Part shown: positions 24,921-32,554 of the stretch, one piece after another | How the letters are laid out: each line of letters begins with the position of its first letter | Position numbering within the stretch: position 1 is the first letter of the stretch | Assembly: GCA_022793065.1 (NCBI GenBank) | Contig: JAAWCE010000064.1 | Location: 1 to 44,877 of the forward strand | Direction: 5' to 3' | From: Lachnospiraceae bacterium | Lineage (GTDB): Bacteria > Bacillota > Clostridia > Lachnospirales > Lachnospiraceae | Length of the DNA: 44,877 bases | Translations under genes and position numbers: made by a program | The notes under the pieces: model-generated | What the model was told of the DNA's origin: nothing | What the model saw: the letters and a program-made list of their open reading frames with translations, nothing else | Database searches by the model: none

Positions 24921-26127
24921 CTTGTTCCGCCATCTTCATCGCCCGAACCTTACATGACAATCCAAACAGGTTAATAAAACCTTCTGCATCATGGTGGTCA
25001 TATAAATCGCCCGTGGTAAAAGAAGCAATGCTTTCATTGTACAAAGTATAAGGGGAGGTGGTACCGGCTTTGATAATATTACCCTTGTAAAGTTTGAATT
25101 TTACCTCTCCGGTTACATATTTCTGTGTCTCTTCGATAAAAGCCTGTTCTGCCAGACGTAAGGGAGTGAACCATTTCCCCTCATATACAAGGCTTGCAAA
25201 ACGATTGCCCATTTCCTTTTTCATTGCGTAGGTATCCCTGTCAAGAATCAGTTCTTCCAGTTGTTGATGTGCTTCCATCAAAATAGTACCTCCGGGCGTC
25301 TCATATACACCTCTGGATTTCATGCCAACCACGCGGTTTTCCACAATATCAATGATGCCGATTCCATGCCTGCCGCCCAGTTCGTTTAAGGTGTGGATGA
25401 TATCGGAAACTTTCATCGCTTTACCGTTTACGGAGGTTGGAACGCCTTTTTCAAAGGTCATGGTTACATATTCACCTTCTTCGGGAGCCTTCTCCGGCGT
25501 TACGCCGAGTACCAGAAGATGCTCAAAATTAGGCTCATTGGCGGGATCTTCCAATTCCAGACCTTCATGGCTGATATGCCAGATATTACGGTCACGGCTG
25601 TAGGAAGAATCGGCGGAAAAAGGAAGGTGAATACCGTGGGCATTGCAGTATGCGATCTCAGATTCACGGGAATCCATGTCCCATTTATCGTTTCTCCATG
25701 CGGCAATGATTTTCAAATCGGGAGCCAGCGCTTTGATGCCAAGTTCAAAACGAATCTGGTCGTTTCCCTTGCCGGTAGCGCCGTGACAGATTGCGGTGGC
25801 ACCTTCTTTTCTGGCAATCTCCACCAGTTTTTTTGCAATCAGGGGCCTTGCCATGGAAGTGCCCAGAAGGTATTTGTTTTCATAGATAGCATTGGCCTGG
25901 ACGCAGGGAACAATGTAGTCGTCACAAAATTCGTCAATGACGTTTTCAATATATAGTTTGGATGCGCCGCAGGACTTTGCGCGTTCCTCCAGTCCGTCCA
26001 GTTCTTCTGCCTGTCCGCAATCCACGCAGACACAGATTACTTCATAATCAAAATTTTCCTTTAACCAGGGGATGATGGCGGTGGTGTCCAGACCGCCGGA
26101 ATACGCCAAAACTACTTTTTCTTTCAT
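24904..26127 (-). CDS. argG: Argininosuccinate synthase
   Basis: Joins citrulline and aspartate using ATP in the penultimate step of arginine synthesis. The 407 residues include the N-type ATP pyrophosphatase P-loop AYSGGLDTTA at residues 8-17, HGATGKGNDQIRFE for citrulline/aspartate binding, DSSYSRDRNIWHIS and RGVYETPGG, all standard for the family. The ORF extends upstream to 26292, but the real start is ATG at 26125-26127 (M-K-E-K-V-V-L) with AAAGG about 8 bases upstream. No argH lies next to it in this window. Regulation: a -35/-10 pair and two ARG boxes lie upstream, so repression by ArgR/AhrC with arginine is likely. The 3' end abuts a 58-bp tandem repeat that duplicates its last codons. 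Confidence 0.97.
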   Translation of the reverse strand: MKEKVVLAYSGGLDTTAIIPWLKENFDYEVICVCVDCGQAEELDGLEERAKSCGASKLYIENVIDEFCDDYIVPCVQANAIYENKYLLGTSMARPLIAKKLVEIARKEGATAICHGATGKGNDQIRFELGIKALAPDLKIIAAWRNDKWDMDSRESEIAYCNAHGIHLPFSADSSYSRDRNIWHISHEGLELEDPANEPNFEHLLVLGVTPEKAPEEGEYVTMTFEKGVPTSVNGKAMKVSDIIHTLNELGGRHGIGIIDIVENRVVGMKSRGVYETPGGTILMEAHQQLEELILDRDTYAMKKEMGNRFASLVYEGKWFTPLRLAEQAFIEETQKYVTGEVKFKLYKGNIIKAGTTSPYTLYNESIASFTTGDLYDHHDAEGFINLFGLSCKVRAMKMAEQDEQIF

Positions 26128-26218
26128 ATCATTACCTTTGCCTTTCCGTAATCTGCGGATAGTTTGCCGCAGAAACAATATTGATAAGACGAATGGATTT
26201 GTCTTTTGGTCTGCAAAC

Positions 26219-26247
26219 ACTATACAACATTCCAGGGACAAATGCAA
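26219..26247 (-). promoter_or_regulatory. Promoter of argG
   Basis: Reading the minus strand, TTGCAT (26247-26242), 17 bases, TATAGT (26224-26219). It leaves a leader of about 85 bases before the ATG. Confidence 0.75.
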
Positions 26248-26254
26248 GTGTAAA

Positions 26255-26293
26255 TATGAATAAAACAATCTTTTTAATGTATAAAAATACATA
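26255..26293 (-). promoter_or_regulatory. Pair of ARG boxes (ArgR/AhrC operator)
   Basis: AATGTATAAAAATACATA at 26276-26293 matches the ARG box consensus WNTGNATWWWWATNCANW at every fixed position. A second, weaker box at 26255-26272 keeps the TATGAATAAAA half. They are separated by 3 bp, so centres are 21 bp apart, the spacing used by ArgR hexamers. They lie just upstream of the argG -35 box. Confidence 0.75.
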
Positions 26294-26366
26294 CATCCCT
26301 GACATCAAACTGCAAATACACTTCCGAAACAGCAGAACACTTTTTAGGAAAATATGTGAAAGGACT

Positions 26367-26395
26367 TTGAATTTTTGTACATCTTATGTTATACT
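26367..26395 (+). promoter_or_regulatory. Promoter of the STM401x-like cluster
   Basis: TTGAAT at 26367-26372, 17 bases, TATACT at 26390-26395; about 70 bases before the first gene of the cluster. Divergent from argG, in the 342-base gap that also holds the ARG boxes and argG promoter. Confidence 0.7.
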
Positions 26396-26469
26396 ATTTT
26401 TATTCAGGGAAGTATTACAAAAAATGGCAATGGTTTATAGAATTCTCTGAATAGAAAGGAATCATGTAT

Positions 26470-27351
26470 ATGGAAAACGAGGGTGTTATGGTAACGATTT
26501 CAAAGACGTATTCTCATGATTATGAGCAGTATAGTGATGAAAATAAGTCTGCCAAAGCGATTGTGGAAGAGATATTAGCAGATCCCGATTTGCCGGGGCT
26601 GAAAGAAATCGTAGTCGGAAATTGGGGAGGGGCATGGGAAGAGGACTGCCAGGAGCTGATAGACGGTATTGTAGAAAATGCGGAGCGTTTTTCCCATATA
26701 GAGAGATTGTATATTGGGGATATGGGGTTTGAGGAATGTGAAGTATCCTGGATTATGCAGGGCAATTACAGCGCGCTATGGAAGGCACTGCCTCATTTGA
26801 AGGAATTGACCATTAAGGGAAGCATGGATTTGGAACTGGGAGATGTGGAACATGAAGAATTGGAATCTCTGTCCATTATCTGTGGGGGGCTTCCGGTCTA
26901 TGTCATCGAATCCATTCAAAAGGCCAGATTGCCAAAGCTTAAAAAGCTGCTTCTCTATATTGGCGTGGAGGATTACGGTTTTGACGGTGATGCGGACACC
27001 ATAAAGACGCTGTTGGCAGAGGCGGATTTTCCGGCGCTTACTTATCTTGGAATTGCGGATAGCGAGATACAGGATGAGCTCACGGAAGTGGTGCTGGATA
27101 GTAAGTTTATGGGGCAGATTTCTACATTGGATTTGTCGGGAGGAACGCTGACTGATAAGGGAGGCAAGCTGTTGCTGGAGAAATTGCCCATGTTCCCTAA
27201 TTTGAAAAAGGTGGATTTGCATTTTAATTATCTTACAGAAAATATGTTGGAAGCGTTAGAAGACCTTCCTATGGAAGTCGATACTTCGGAGAATGACGAA
27301 CCGGAAGAATATAACGGTGAACTTTATATGAATGCAATGCTGACAGAATGA
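26470..27351 (+). CDS. STM4015-like leucine-rich repeat protein
   Basis: About 293 residues of irregular leucine-rich repeats: LPGLKEIVVGNWG, FSHIERLYIGDMGFEECEVSWIMQGNYSAL, LPHLKELTIKG, LPKLKKLLLYIGVEDYGFDGD, FPALTYLGIADSEIQDEL and ISTLDLSGGTLTDKGGKLLLEKLP. The set EISWI-QGD/N, NSEIQDE and LDLS-GTL-D-G matches my memory of the STM4015 family, found beside STM4011-4014 genes in Salmonella and Streptomyces. Function is unknown; LRR proteins usually bind other proteins. AGAAAGGAA at 26453-26461 fits ATG 26470 (9 bases) better than ATG 26464 (3 bases). The stop overlaps the next start (ATGA), so coupling is likely. First gene of the five-gene operon. Confidence 0.8.
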   Translation: MENEGVMVTISKTYSHDYEQYSDENKSAKAIVEEILADPDLPGLKEIVVGNWGGAWEEDCQELIDGIVENAERFSHIERLYIGDMGFEECEVSWIMQGNYSALWKALPHLKELTIKGSMDLELGDVEHEELESLSIICGGLPVYVIESIQKARLPKLKKLLLYIGVEDYGFDGDADTIKTLLAEADFPALTYLGIADSEIQDELTEVVLDSKFMGQISTLDLSGGTLTDKGGKLLLEKLPMFPNLKKVDLHFNYLTENMLEALEDLPMEVDTSENDEPEEYNGELYMNAMLTE

Positions 27352-28370
27352 GACGGGCGGTATTGTTGGGGAATCCGGAAAGTAAAAGAGCTTTGTATCT
27401 GCAGCGGGCGGCGGAAGGAGCGGGCCTTCCGCTTCTGACAATGGACTGGAAGGATTGGAAAACCGGTATTCCCCAGGATAATATTTTTCTTAAAATTGAT
27501 CCGATTGTATGGGAAAGCTGTTCATTGGAAGAACTGGACAGACTTACAGTGGAATATAGAGGATATTTGCAGGCATTGTCTTATATGAGACGGGAACATA
27601 ATATAACGTTTCTCAATGAGCCGGAGGCCATAGAATTGTTGTTGGATAAAAGAGCCTGTAAAAATAGACTGCTGCAGGAAGGTTTGTCCGTAACGGAGCT
27701 GCTTTCAGAGGATGGGAAGCGGCTTATGTCTGTGGGAGAACTGCTGGAGCGAATGGAAGAGAAGAGGATAAATCAGGTTTTTATTAAGCCTGTCAGAGGG
27801 TCTGGGGCTGCCGGGGTATCGGCGTTTCGATGGCAGCCGGCTTCGGGACGGATGGCCCTTTATACCTGTGCCCTACAGTCGGCAGAATATGGTCTTGTCA
27901 ATACCAAAAGACTTAGATGCTTTACAGGAAAAGAAGAACTGCTCCCTTTGTTAAAGTGCATATTGGCTTTGGATTGTATTGTGGAAAAATGGTATGCCAA
28001 AGCGGTATATCAAAATTTTTCCTATGATATCAGGGTGGTGATGCAGGATAAGCAAATGGATTTTATTTTGGCAAGGCTTTCCCAGGGGCCCATTACCAAT
28101 TTACATTTAAACAATCATCCTTTGGAAATGTCCCAATTGGGATTGCCCTCGACAGTATTGGAATCCATAGCCCTGTTATGTGAACAAAGCATGGAGTGTT
28201 TTCCAGGGCTCAGGAGTGCAGGGATAGATATTTTATTGGAAAAAGGGAGCCTGAATCCCAGGATAATTGAGATGAATGCCCAGGGAGATTTGATTTATCA
28301 GGATATTTATCATGAGAATAAAATTTATCACCATCAGGCGCAGATGATGAAAGAATGGCTTGAGGCATAA
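27348..28370 (+). CDS. STM4014-like ATP-grasp protein
   Basis: A 340-residue protein with an ATP-grasp layout: an N-terminal Rossmann-like part (VLLGNPESKRALYLQRAAEGAGLPLLTMDW), a nucleotide-binding centre FIKPVRGSGAAGVSAFRW near residue 147 (Lys plus Gly-rich loop), and a C-terminal region YDIRVVMQD with I-E-M-N-A-Q-G-D, the metal-binding E-x-N of ATP-grasp ligases. Order and start (P-x-S/N-R-x-x-x-x-x-x-A) agree with what I remember of the STM4014 family. ATP-grasp enzymes ligate carboxylates to amines or thiols, so a peptide-modifying or glutamate-adding step in the cluster's pathway is possible. The start overlaps the STM4015-like stop by four bases. Last codons are followed by an RNA hairpin region. 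Confidence 0.75.
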   Translation: MRRAVLLGNPESKRALYLQRAAEGAGLPLLTMDWKDWKTGIPQDNIFLKIDPIVWESCSLEELDRLTVEYRGYLQALSYMRREHNITFLNEPEAIELLLDKRACKNRLLQEGLSVTELLSEDGKRLMSVGELLERMEEKRINQVFIKPVRGSGAAGVSAFRWQPASGRMALYTCALQSAEYGLVNTKRLRCFTGKEELLPLLKCILALDCIVEKWYAKAVYQNFSYDIRVVMQDKQMDFILARLSQGPITNLHLNNHPLEMSQLGLPSTVLESIALLCEQSMECFPGLRSAGIDILLEKGSLNPRIIEMNAQGDLIYQDIYHENKIYHHQAQMMKEWLEA

Positions 28371-28385
28371 TTTTATTGTCAAGAA

Positions 28386-28486
28386 TATGGATTGGTACGT
28401 GCGCTAAAGCGCACAGGGAGTGTAAGTTTGAAAGTAAACTTTCAAATATTGATTGGTATGTGTGCTAAAGCACACAGGGGGTGTAA
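28386..28486 (+). repeat. Direct repeat with three TAAA-loop hairpins before the hydrolase gene
   Basis: Two 40-base copies (28386-28425 and 28447-28486) are nearly identical. Each contains a hairpin with a TAAA tetraloop: GTGCGC-TAAA-GCGCAC (28399-28414) and GTGTGC-TAAA-GCACAC (28460-28475). The C-to-T and G-to-A changes compensate, keeping the pairing. A third hairpin between them (TTTGAAAG-TAAA-CTTTCAAA, 28427-28446) has the same loop. The last hairpin abuts the AGGGGG ribosome binding site of the hydrolase gene. Confidence 0.85.
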
Positions 28487-28488
28487 AA

Positions 28489-29370
28489 ATGATCGAAGAA
28501 GCAGAAAAGTCAGTGCAGGAGGAAGTTCCCATTGGGTTTTTAAAGCCTTCCGGGCAGAAAAGAAAGCCAACCGTGGATATGAATCAGGTGGTGGGGACTC
28601 AGGATATTATGCTGATCTGCCTGGATACTTTGCGGTATGATGTGGCAGTACAGGAGGAAGAGGCGGGTTCCATTCCCGTATTAAATCAATATGGGCCATG
28701 GGAGAAATGCCAGGCGCCGGGGAATTTTACGTATCCCTCCCATCATGCTATGTTTGCGGGATTTTTGCCCTGTAGGTATGATGCGAAAAATGTGGCGGAC
28801 AGGGAGCTTTTATTTTTTCCGCAATCTATTGGTTTGGGAAAAAAGCCGCCGGAAGGCGCATATGGTTTTTCCGGCAGCACTATTATGGAAGGTCTTTCAA
28901 AAGAAGGGTATGAAACCTGGTGCGTGGGCGGCGTGGCGTTTTTTGATAAACGTTCCGACATAGGGAAGGTATTTCCAGGGTATTTTGAGAAGAGTTTCTG
29001 GAATCCTTCGTTTGGCTGTCCGGTAAAAGACAGCACAAAGAATCAGGTGGATTTTATATTAAATAGAATTTCCCGAATGGATTCGGAAAAACATATATTT
29101 ATGTATTTAAATGTGGATGCCATTCATTATCCCAATTATTTTTATCTGGAAGGGGCTTCCGGCGACAGTGTGCTCAGTCATGCCGCGGCGCTGCGGTATG
29201 TGGACGGAGAGCTGGGGCGGCTGTTTCAGGGATGGAAGGAGAAGAGAGGAAGCGCTTTTGTCATATGTTGTTCGGACCATGGGACCTGTTATGGAGAAGA
29301 TGGATGTCAGTTCCATGGAATCAATCATCCCATTGTAAACACCATTCCCTATAAGCACTTTTTTATCTGA
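28489..29370 (+). CDS. STM4013/SEN3800-like hydrolase (alkaline phosphatase superfamily)
   Basis: About 293 residues with the metal-binding pattern of the alkaline phosphatase/sulfatase fold: MLICLDTLRYDV at ~residue 40 (first Asp ligand), GNFTYPSHHAMFAGFLP (nucleophile loop with Thr/Ser where sulfatases have the C-x-P-x-R motif), MYLNVDAIHYPN, and CCSDHGTCYGEDGCQFHGINHP (Asp-His ligands and a further His). There is no signal peptide, so it acts in the cytoplasm. It fits the STM4013/SEN3800 hydrolase family. Substrate is unknown. The frame opens at 28453, but AGGGGGTG at 28476-28483 decides ATG 28489. The leader carries the hairpin repeats. Third gene of the cluster. Confidence 0.8.
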   Translation: MIEEAEKSVQEEVPIGFLKPSGQKRKPTVDMNQVVGTQDIMLICLDTLRYDVAVQEEEAGSIPVLNQYGPWEKCQAPGNFTYPSHHAMFAGFLPCRYDAKNVADRELLFFPQSIGLGKKPPEGAYGFSGSTIMEGLSKEGYETWCVGGVAFFDKRSDIGKVFPGYFEKSFWNPSFGCPVKDSTKNQVDFILNRISRMDSEKHIFMYLNVDAIHYPNYFYLEGASGDSVLSHAAALRYVDGELGRLFQGWKEKRGSAFVICCSDHGTCYGEDGCQFHGINHPIVNTIPYKHFFI

Positions 29371-29425
29371 ACGATAAGCATGGGAAATTCTCTTATATAC
29401 TAGGATCTGAAAAGGAAATTCTGAT

Positions 29426-30787
29426 ATGAATCCATATATGCAATATATGTATAGTTATCCCCATAAGACCGCTTATGGTCCCCTGCAGGGTGTGTCTCTA
29501 AGAGAGTATGCGCCCCTGTTGGCGGGCGGTGGGCACGGTCTTTATCTTCATGTGCCTTTTTGTCAGGCCAAATGTGGTTATTGTAATTTATTTTCTGTTA
29601 CCGGGCAGGGAGAAGATGCCGTTGACAGGTATTTGGATGCGGTGGAAAGACAGGCGGCACAGTACGCGGAGGCGTTGGCAGAATGTGATTGTCAGTTCTC
29701 TGATCTGGTCATTGGCGGTGGGACCCCCCTTTATTTGACGGAAAGACAATTGGAGCGGGTGTTTATCTTGCTGACATCCTATTTTGACATTGCGCCCCAA
29801 AGCGAGATGGTGATAGAGACGGCGCCAAATCAGACCACAAGGGAAAAACTTGCCATAATAAAGCGGGCGGGTGTTACCAGGGTCAGTATGGGCATCCAGA
29901 GCTTTTCTGACAGGGATCTTGCGGCGCTGCGAAGGGGGCATACGGGGGAGAAGGCCAGGGAAGCGCTGGTACTTTTGAAGGAGTTTGAATTTCGATGTGT
30001 AAATGTAGATTTTATCTATGGAATTCCGGGACAAACCGTAGAAAGCCTGTTGGATTCTTTAAAAGAAGCACTGGAGTATGGGCCGGATGAGCTTTTCTTG
30101 TATCCCTTATATGTGAAGCATGGGGTGGGACTGGAGCGAGAGGGTGTGGTTTTGAATCCGGAGGCGGCCTATGAGCAATATTTGGCAGCCAGCGGGTATC
30201 TGAAAGAAGCGGGTTTTCGGCAAGATTCCATGCGTCGGTTTGTACGGCAGAAGGGGAGCAGCCATCAGATAGAAGACATAAATCGGGCTGAGACCATGGG
30301 TGGGCACATAAGGGTGGACAGAAAAAAGAAGCGGGAATTTTCTGAATGTGGTTTTGGTACATCTTTGGCGCTGGGGTGTGGGGGAAGGAGTTATCTGGGC
30401 AACCTTCATTTCTGTACGCCGTATGCAGTGGACAGAAGAGAATGTCTGAAACGGCTGGAAGAATATGAAAAGGAAGAAGATTATACACGGATTTCCCATG
30501 GGATTTTATTGTCGGAGGACGAAGTCAGACGCCGTTATGTGATTCGTCATTTGTTCATTCGGCCGGGAATAAAACGCCGGATGTATGAGAAACATTTCGG
30601 CAGCCATATGATAAAAGATTTTCCTTTACTTTCTGATTGGCTGAATCAGGGCTTTATAGAATGGCAGCAGGATGAACAGGAGGAAATACTTGCGCTGACA
30701 GAAAGAGGGCTTGGGCTTTCTGATTACCTGGGGCCAAAGCTGATTTCACCACAGATTCGGAAGAAAATGGAAGAGTGGAAGCCGTAG
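29426..30787 (+). CDS. STM4012-like radical SAM protein (HemN-type)
   Basis: A 453-residue radical SAM enzyme. The iron-sulfur motif is LHVPFCQAKCGYCNLF (CxxxCxxC) near residue 40, followed by VIGGGTP and the HemN-like VSMGIQSFSDRDLAALRRGHT and VNVDFIYGIPGQT. The C-terminal third is the helical HemN domain with E-F-S-E-C-G-F-G and LGCGGRSYLGN. This is coproporphyrinogen-oxidase-like in sequence, but such relatives often do other chemistry, and cluster context fits the STM4012 family. It would use SAM and a 4Fe-4S cluster under anaerobic conditions. GGAAA precedes ATG 29426 by about 9 bases. It lies 55 bases after the hydrolase gene and 25 before the second radical SAM gene. Confidence 0.85.
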   Translation: MNPYMQYMYSYPHKTAYGPLQGVSLREYAPLLAGGGHGLYLHVPFCQAKCGYCNLFSVTGQGEDAVDRYLDAVERQAAQYAEALAECDCQFSDLVIGGGTPLYLTERQLERVFILLTSYFDIAPQSEMVIETAPNQTTREKLAIIKRAGVTRVSMGIQSFSDRDLAALRRGHTGEKAREALVLLKEFEFRCVNVDFIYGIPGQTVESLLDSLKEALEYGPDELFLYPLYVKHGVGLEREGVVLNPEAAYEQYLAASGYLKEAGFRQDSMRRFVRQKGSSHQIEDINRAETMGGHIRVDRKKKREFSECGFGTSLALGCGGRSYLGNLHFCTPYAVDRRECLKRLEEYEKEEDYTRISHGILLSEDEVRRRYVIRHLFIRPGIKRRMYEKHFGSHMIKDFPLLSDWLNQGFIEWQQDEQEEILALTERGLGLSDYLGPKLISPQIRKKMEEWKP

Positions 30788-30812
30788 AACGCCCGAAAAG
30801 AGGAGGTAAGGT

Positions 30813-32411
30813 GTGAAAATTGCATTGGAACCGGGAGTGATTGCGGAGAACAGTGTAAAAATCAACGGACAATGGAGGGACAGTATGAGAGGACATATGG
30901 TATTGTATCGGGGTTATTTGAAAAGCTGCAATTATCAATGTTCTTATTGTCCCTTTTCTAAACATCCCATGTCTCAAAGGGAACTTGAAAAAGACCGGGA
31001 ACGATGGATTTCTTTCGTCCAAAAATATGAAGAAAGAGCGGAAAGGCTGGGAATCCGTGCAATGATGATTGTGCCTTATGGGGAGGCTATGATTCATCCG
31101 TGGTATTGGGAAGGGCTTGCCCGTATGAGCGCTCAGGCGTGGACCCATGGGGTGGGGGCCCAGACAAATTTAAGCTTTCCTGTGGAGAAGTTTCTGGAAG
31201 CATATAAGGAAATGAATGGTTTGGTGGGGAAATTAAGGCTCTGGGCAACTTTTCATCCTGAGATGACCACGGTTTCTGCGTTTGCAGATAGGTGTCGTCA
31301 ATTAACGGAGGCCGGCGCAGCCCTGTGTGCGGGGAGCGTGGGTGTACCGGAAAATATAAATGTGCTCCGGCAGCTTAAAAGCAGGCTGCCGGAAGAGGTT
31401 TATCTGTGGGTCAACAAAATGGATGGCCTAAAGCGGCCTTACACAGAGGAGGAAAAAGAGGCTTTTTGGGAGATTGATCCTTATTTTATCAGAGAACTGA
31501 CCCCTGTTAGGGCTGATGTGTCCCGATGTGAAAATCGACTTTTTGTAGAAAGCGACGGCAGGATTCATACATGCAATATCAGCAAAGTCCTGGAAAGCCG
31601 TTGGGAGGAAAAGATACCGGCGCCGGAATGTAATCGCAAAATTTGTTCTTGCTATCTGGCATATGGCGGAAGGTCGGATTATATGAACAGGATATTATTT
31701 GGAGAATATCCCTTATATCGGATTCCAAGGCGGCCAAAAGCCGTGTTTTTTGATATTGAGGGGACTTTGCTGCCTGAGGAAAGCTTATTGATCCGTCCGG
31801 GGGAAGAGCGCAGTGTGGCAGCGGGACTTGAGGCGCTTGCAAGAGATGGAACAAGACTTTTTTTCGCAACCACCTTGCCCTATGAAGAAGCAATGAAGCG
31901 ATGCAGATACATCAGACGTTTATTTCAAGGCGGAATTTTTGCCGGGGGAGCCCATATCCGGCTGGAATATGAACAAAATGCCGGGGAAGGAATGGAAAGT
32001 TGTTCGGAAGCGGACATAGATTCATTGAAAAGGGGAAAGGAATACTTTGCCTGGTTGGATGAGCAGGTGGGGGAGTACTTTACGACTTTGAAGCGAAAGT
32101 ATCACTTCAACATTTTGACCTATAAACAGCGGGGAAAGACGTATAAGATAACCTTGTTACGCCCAAAGCAAAGGAAATGGGAGGCAGAGGAGGCGGAGGA
32201 GATGATGGCTCAGGCGCCTGAGTATGGGGAGCAAATCCGGTATTACATTGAAGGTAATTGTCTGCAGATTGTGGCCGGAAAGGCGGATAAGGCCTCCGGC
32301 GTTAAGACGCTGTGCCGATGGCTGGGGATTTCTCCGGAAGAAGTCATTGCCATAGGGGATTCGGAAGAAGATAAAGGAATGATGGCTTTATGCGGGGCGT
32401 CATGGTTTTAA
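30813..32411 (+). CDS. STM4011-like radical SAM protein fused to a HAD phosphatase domain
   Basis: A 532-residue fusion. Residues ~1-300 are a radical SAM domain: LKSCNYQCSYCPFSKH (CxxxCxxC near residue 47), EAMIHPWYW and a Cys-rich end (PECNRKICSCYLAYGG) that could bind a second cluster, agreeing with the STM4011 family. From ~305 a HAD domain begins: motif I VFFDIEGTLL, motif II FATTLP, motif III region GKADKASGV and motif IV IGDSEEDKGMM, with a long Cof-type cap in between. Glu replaces the usual second Asp (DxDGT), as in MtnC-type enzymes. The protein ends ten residues after motif IV, earlier than Cof proteins do. AGGAGGT at 30801-30807 supports GTG 30813. It is the last gene of the five-gene cluster. 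Confidence 0.82.
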   Translation: MKIALEPGVIAENSVKINGQWRDSMRGHMVLYRGYLKSCNYQCSYCPFSKHPMSQRELEKDRERWISFVQKYEERAERLGIRAMMIVPYGEAMIHPWYWEGLARMSAQAWTHGVGAQTNLSFPVEKFLEAYKEMNGLVGKLRLWATFHPEMTTVSAFADRCRQLTEAGAALCAGSVGVPENINVLRQLKSRLPEEVYLWVNKMDGLKRPYTEEEKEAFWEIDPYFIRELTPVRADVSRCENRLFVESDGRIHTCNISKVLESRWEEKIPAPECNRKICSCYLAYGGRSDYMNRILFGEYPLYRIPRRPKAVFFDIEGTLLPEESLLIRPGEERSVAAGLEALARDGTRLFFATTLPYEEAMKRCRYIRRLFQGGIFAGGAHIRLEYEQNAGEGMESCSEADIDSLKRGKEYFAWLDEQVGEYFTTLKRKYHFNILTYKQRGKTYKITLLRPKQRKWEAEEAEEMMAQAPEYGEQIRYYIEGNCLQIVAGKADKASGVKTLCRWLGISPEEVIAIGDSEEDKGMMALCGASWF

Positions 32412-32554
32412 ATTTAGGACTTCCTATTTTGGAAGAAATGTATTATAATGTATTTGAACATAGTGTTCAATCAAGAATCAAGGAAGCACGTCAATGAAGA
32501 TCTGGCTGTGAACCCCAATTTATTTTATGATGCTTTCAAAATCAGGAGGACTAT
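32412..32554. other. Region upstream of rho with a palindrome
   Basis: A perfect TATAAT at 32444-32449 has only a poor -35 match. TTGAACA-TAG-TGTTCAA at 32454-32470 is a 7-bp palindrome around the likely transcription start, so it may be an operator. A short frame from ATG 32402 to TGA 32497 (31 codons) overlaps the end of the HAD fusion and may be its lost C-terminus. Confidence 0.4.

Noticed and set aside
28392..28640. 82-codon frame overlapping the hydrolase start
   Set aside because: It runs through the hairpin repeats and overlaps the hydrolase gene in another frame, without a ribosome binding site of its own; a peptide substrate is possible but unsupported.
29426..30787. Coproporphyrinogen oxidase HemN/HemW
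   Set aside because: Sequence similarity is real, but cluster context matches STM4012, and no other haem gene is nearby.
32454..32470. LexA/SOS box upstream of rho
   Set aside because: GAAC and GTTC are separated by 5 bases instead of 4, and rho is not an SOS gene.
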